Shown: one piece after another, positions 62,762 to 64,000 of the stretch | Layout: each line of letters opens with the position of its first letter | Position numbering within the stretch: the stretch's first letter is position 1 | Assembly (NCBI GenBank): GCA_024235015.1 | Contig: JACKNG010000006.1 | Location: 124,001 to 188,000, forward strand | Length of the DNA stretch: 64,000 nt | Reading direction: 5' to 3' | From: Gammaproteobacteria bacterium | GTDB lineage: Bacteria; Pseudomonadota; Gammaproteobacteria; Ga0077536 | Program-made: the position numbers and the translations under genes | The notes under the pieces: model-generated | What the model saw: the letters and a program-made list of their open reading frames with translations, nothing else | Databases searched by the model: none | Told to the model about the DNA's origin: nothing

Positions 62762-63925
62762 ATGAGTATCAAGGGCAAGGCGTATATCGCCGGCATCTAC
62801 GAACACCCCACGCGCAAGGCGGAAGGCATTCCGCTGGCGCAACTCCACGCCGAGGTCGCGCGCGGCGCGCTGGCCGACGCCGGCCTCACCCTGGCCGACG
62901 TCGATGCCTATTTCTGCGCCGGCGACGCCCCGGGCCTCGGCGCGCTGTCGATGGCCGAGTACCTCGGCCTCGACCTGCGCCACGTCGACACCACCGAGAC
63001 CGGCGGCTCGTCCTACCTGGTACACGTCGGCCATGCCGCCCAGGCGATCGCCGCGGGCAAGTGCAAGGTCGCGCTGATCACCCTGGCCGGCAAACCGCGC
63101 ACCGGCGGCAGCCAGCCGGGCCGCCCGCCGATCGGCATCGTGCCGCCGGATACCGCCTTCGAGGCGCCGTACAAGCCGAGCGTGCTGAACATCTACGCCA
63201 TGTGCGCGCAGCGCCACATGCACGAGTTCGGCACCACATCCGAGCAGCTCGCCTGGGTCAAGGTTGCCGCCTCGCAGCACGCCCAGCACAATCCGCACGC
63301 CATGCTGCGCGACGTGGTCACGGTCGAGGACGTACTGAACTCGCCGCTGATGGCCGACCCCCTGCACCGCCTCGACTGCTGCGTGGTGTCCGACGGCGGC
63401 GGCGCGCTGGTGGTCGTCGCGCCCGAGATTGCCGACCAGCTCGCCCGCCCCAAGGTGCGCGTGCTCGGCGCCGGCGAAGCGCTCAAGCATTCGCGTGGCG
63501 GCGAGGTCGACATCAGCTACTCGGCCGGCCGCTGGTCAGCGGCGCGGGCGTTCGAGGAAGCGGCGGTGAAACCCGCCGACATCAAGTACGCCTCGCTCTA
63601 CGACAGCTTCACCATCACCGTGGTCATGCAGATCGAGGACGTCGGCTTCTGCGCCAAGGGCGAGGGTGGGCGCTTCGTCGCCGACGGCAACCTCATCAGC
63701 GGCGTCGGCAAGCTGCCGTTCAACACCGACGGCGGCGGGCTGTGCAACAACCACCCCGGCAACCGTGGCGGCATGACCAAGATCCTCGAAGCGGTGCGCC
63801 AGCTGCGCGGCGAGGCCCATCCCGCGGTGCAGGTGCCGAACTGCGACCTCGCGCTCGCCCACGGCACCGGCGGCTTCCTCGGCCTGCGGCACGGCAGCGC
63901 CACCCTGATCCTGGAGAGGGTTTGA
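62762..63925 (+). CDS. SCP2/thiolase-like acyl-CoA protein
   Basis: The 387-residue protein has the SCP2-type thiolase pattern: GKAYIAGIYEHPTRKAEGIPLAQLHAEVARGALADAGLTLADVDAYFCAG, ETGGSSYLVHVGHAAQAIAAGKC, MHEFGTTSEQLAWVKVAASQHAQHNPHAML and the C-terminal CNNHPGNRGGMTKILEA with AHGTGGFLGL. The usual active-site cysteine of thiolases (QCGSG region) is a serine here (ETGGSS), as in non-classical members. The next gene begins two bases after its stop, so they form a pair. Confidence 0.85.
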   Translation: MSIKGKAYIAGIYEHPTRKAEGIPLAQLHAEVARGALADAGLTLADVDAYFCAGDAPGLGALSMAEYLGLDLRHVDTTETGGSSYLVHVGHAAQAIAAGKCKVALITLAGKPRTGGSQPGRPPIGIVPPDTAFEAPYKPSVLNIYAMCAQRHMHEFGTTSEQLAWVKVAASQHAQHNPHAMLRDVVTVEDVLNSPLMADPLHRLDCCVVSDGGGALVVVAPEIADQLARPKVRVLGAGEALKHSRGGEVDISYSAGRWSAARAFEEAAVKPADIKYASLYDSFTITVVMQIEDVGFCAKGEGGRFVADGNLISGVGKLPFNTDGGGLCNNHPGNRGGMTKILEAVRQLRGEAHPAVQVPNCDLALAHGTGGFLGLRHGSATLILERV

Positions 63926-63927
63926 CC

Positions 63928-64000
63928 ATGGCCGAACCGAACACCCCCCCCGCCGACGACGTCGCGCTCGCGCCCTACCACGCCGCGCTGGCCGAACGCC
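63928..64000 (+). CDS. Beginning of a gene paired with the thiolase-like gene (incomplete)
   Basis: An ATG at 63928 opens a frame (MAEPNTPPADDVALAPYHAALAER) that runs off the right edge. Thiolase-like proteins of this type are commonly followed by a DUF35 OB-fold/zinc-ribbon protein, and the start fits one, but 24 residues are too few to decide. The spacing of two bases from the thiolase stop implies co-translation. Confidence 0.6.
   Translation, partial: MAEPNTPPADDVALAPYHAALAER

Overview
The window is about 70% G+C, has dense codon-biased genes on both strands, and shows no tRNA, rRNA, insertion sequence, phage gene or CRISPR array. Gene content points to a heterotrophic gammaproteobacterium or close relative: homogentisate dioxygenase, a Tad pilus locus, TRAP transporters, a periplasmic PQQ dehydrogenase, two proteins with PEP-CTERM type sorting tails and a sigma-54 type promoter, and a palindromic REP-like repeat. 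The lineage is an inference from gene families; no marker gene is present.

Left part (1-35.5 kb): an incomplete Na/Pi cotransporter gene at the left edge, hmgA (tyrosine catabolism), an RND/MMPL permease with a fused cyclic-nucleotide-binding domain, a tandem PilZ-like protein, a lipase-like hydrolase, a 1211-residue iron-sulfur flavoprotein, and many small metabolic genes (MAPEG, DUF1330, cupin, DUF4336, DUF6714). There follow a papain-like protease fused to an alpha/beta hydrolase, an ArsR/AHSA1/DUF899 operon, an epoxide-hydrolase-like enzyme, a P-type ATPase, short-chain dehydrogenases, an exported Hcp-fold protein with a VPLPA sorting tail, a VIT1-type transporter, a TRAP transporter (DctP plus fused DctQM), luciferase-like flavin oxidoreductases with partner hydrolases, and a chemoreceptor.

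Middle (35.6-49.6 kb): a 13-gene minus-strand Tad/Flp pilus locus. In transcription order: Flp pilin, a large TadG-like protein, a TadE/G-like protein, an exported protein of unknown function, a TadE-like protein, CpaB/RcpC with seven 40-residue tandem repeats, a small exported protein sharing the CpaB C-terminal motif, secretin CpaC, FHA-TadA ATPase, TadB, TadC, a TadD-like TPR lipoprotein and TadE. No TadZ/CpaE or prepilin peptidase is encoded here.

Right part (49.6-64 kb): DUF192 and M61-like peptidase genes, an alpha/beta hydrolase behind a 50-codon coupled ORF, truncated hemoglobin, PaaI-type thioesterase, an orphan TRAP binding protein, and a CBS protein behind an FNR-like site. Next come a REP-like palindrome, an acyl-CoA synthetase/dehydratase/old-yellow-enzyme cluster, a PEP-CTERM protein with a well-formed sigma-54 promoter and its own terminator, a PQQ dehydrogenase, and a thiolase-like gene with an incomplete partner at the right edge. 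The acyl-CoA synthetase, dehydratase, flavin oxidoreductases and thiolase suggest breakdown of an unusual acid or ring compound through CoA thioesters; the substrate cannot be read from sequence.
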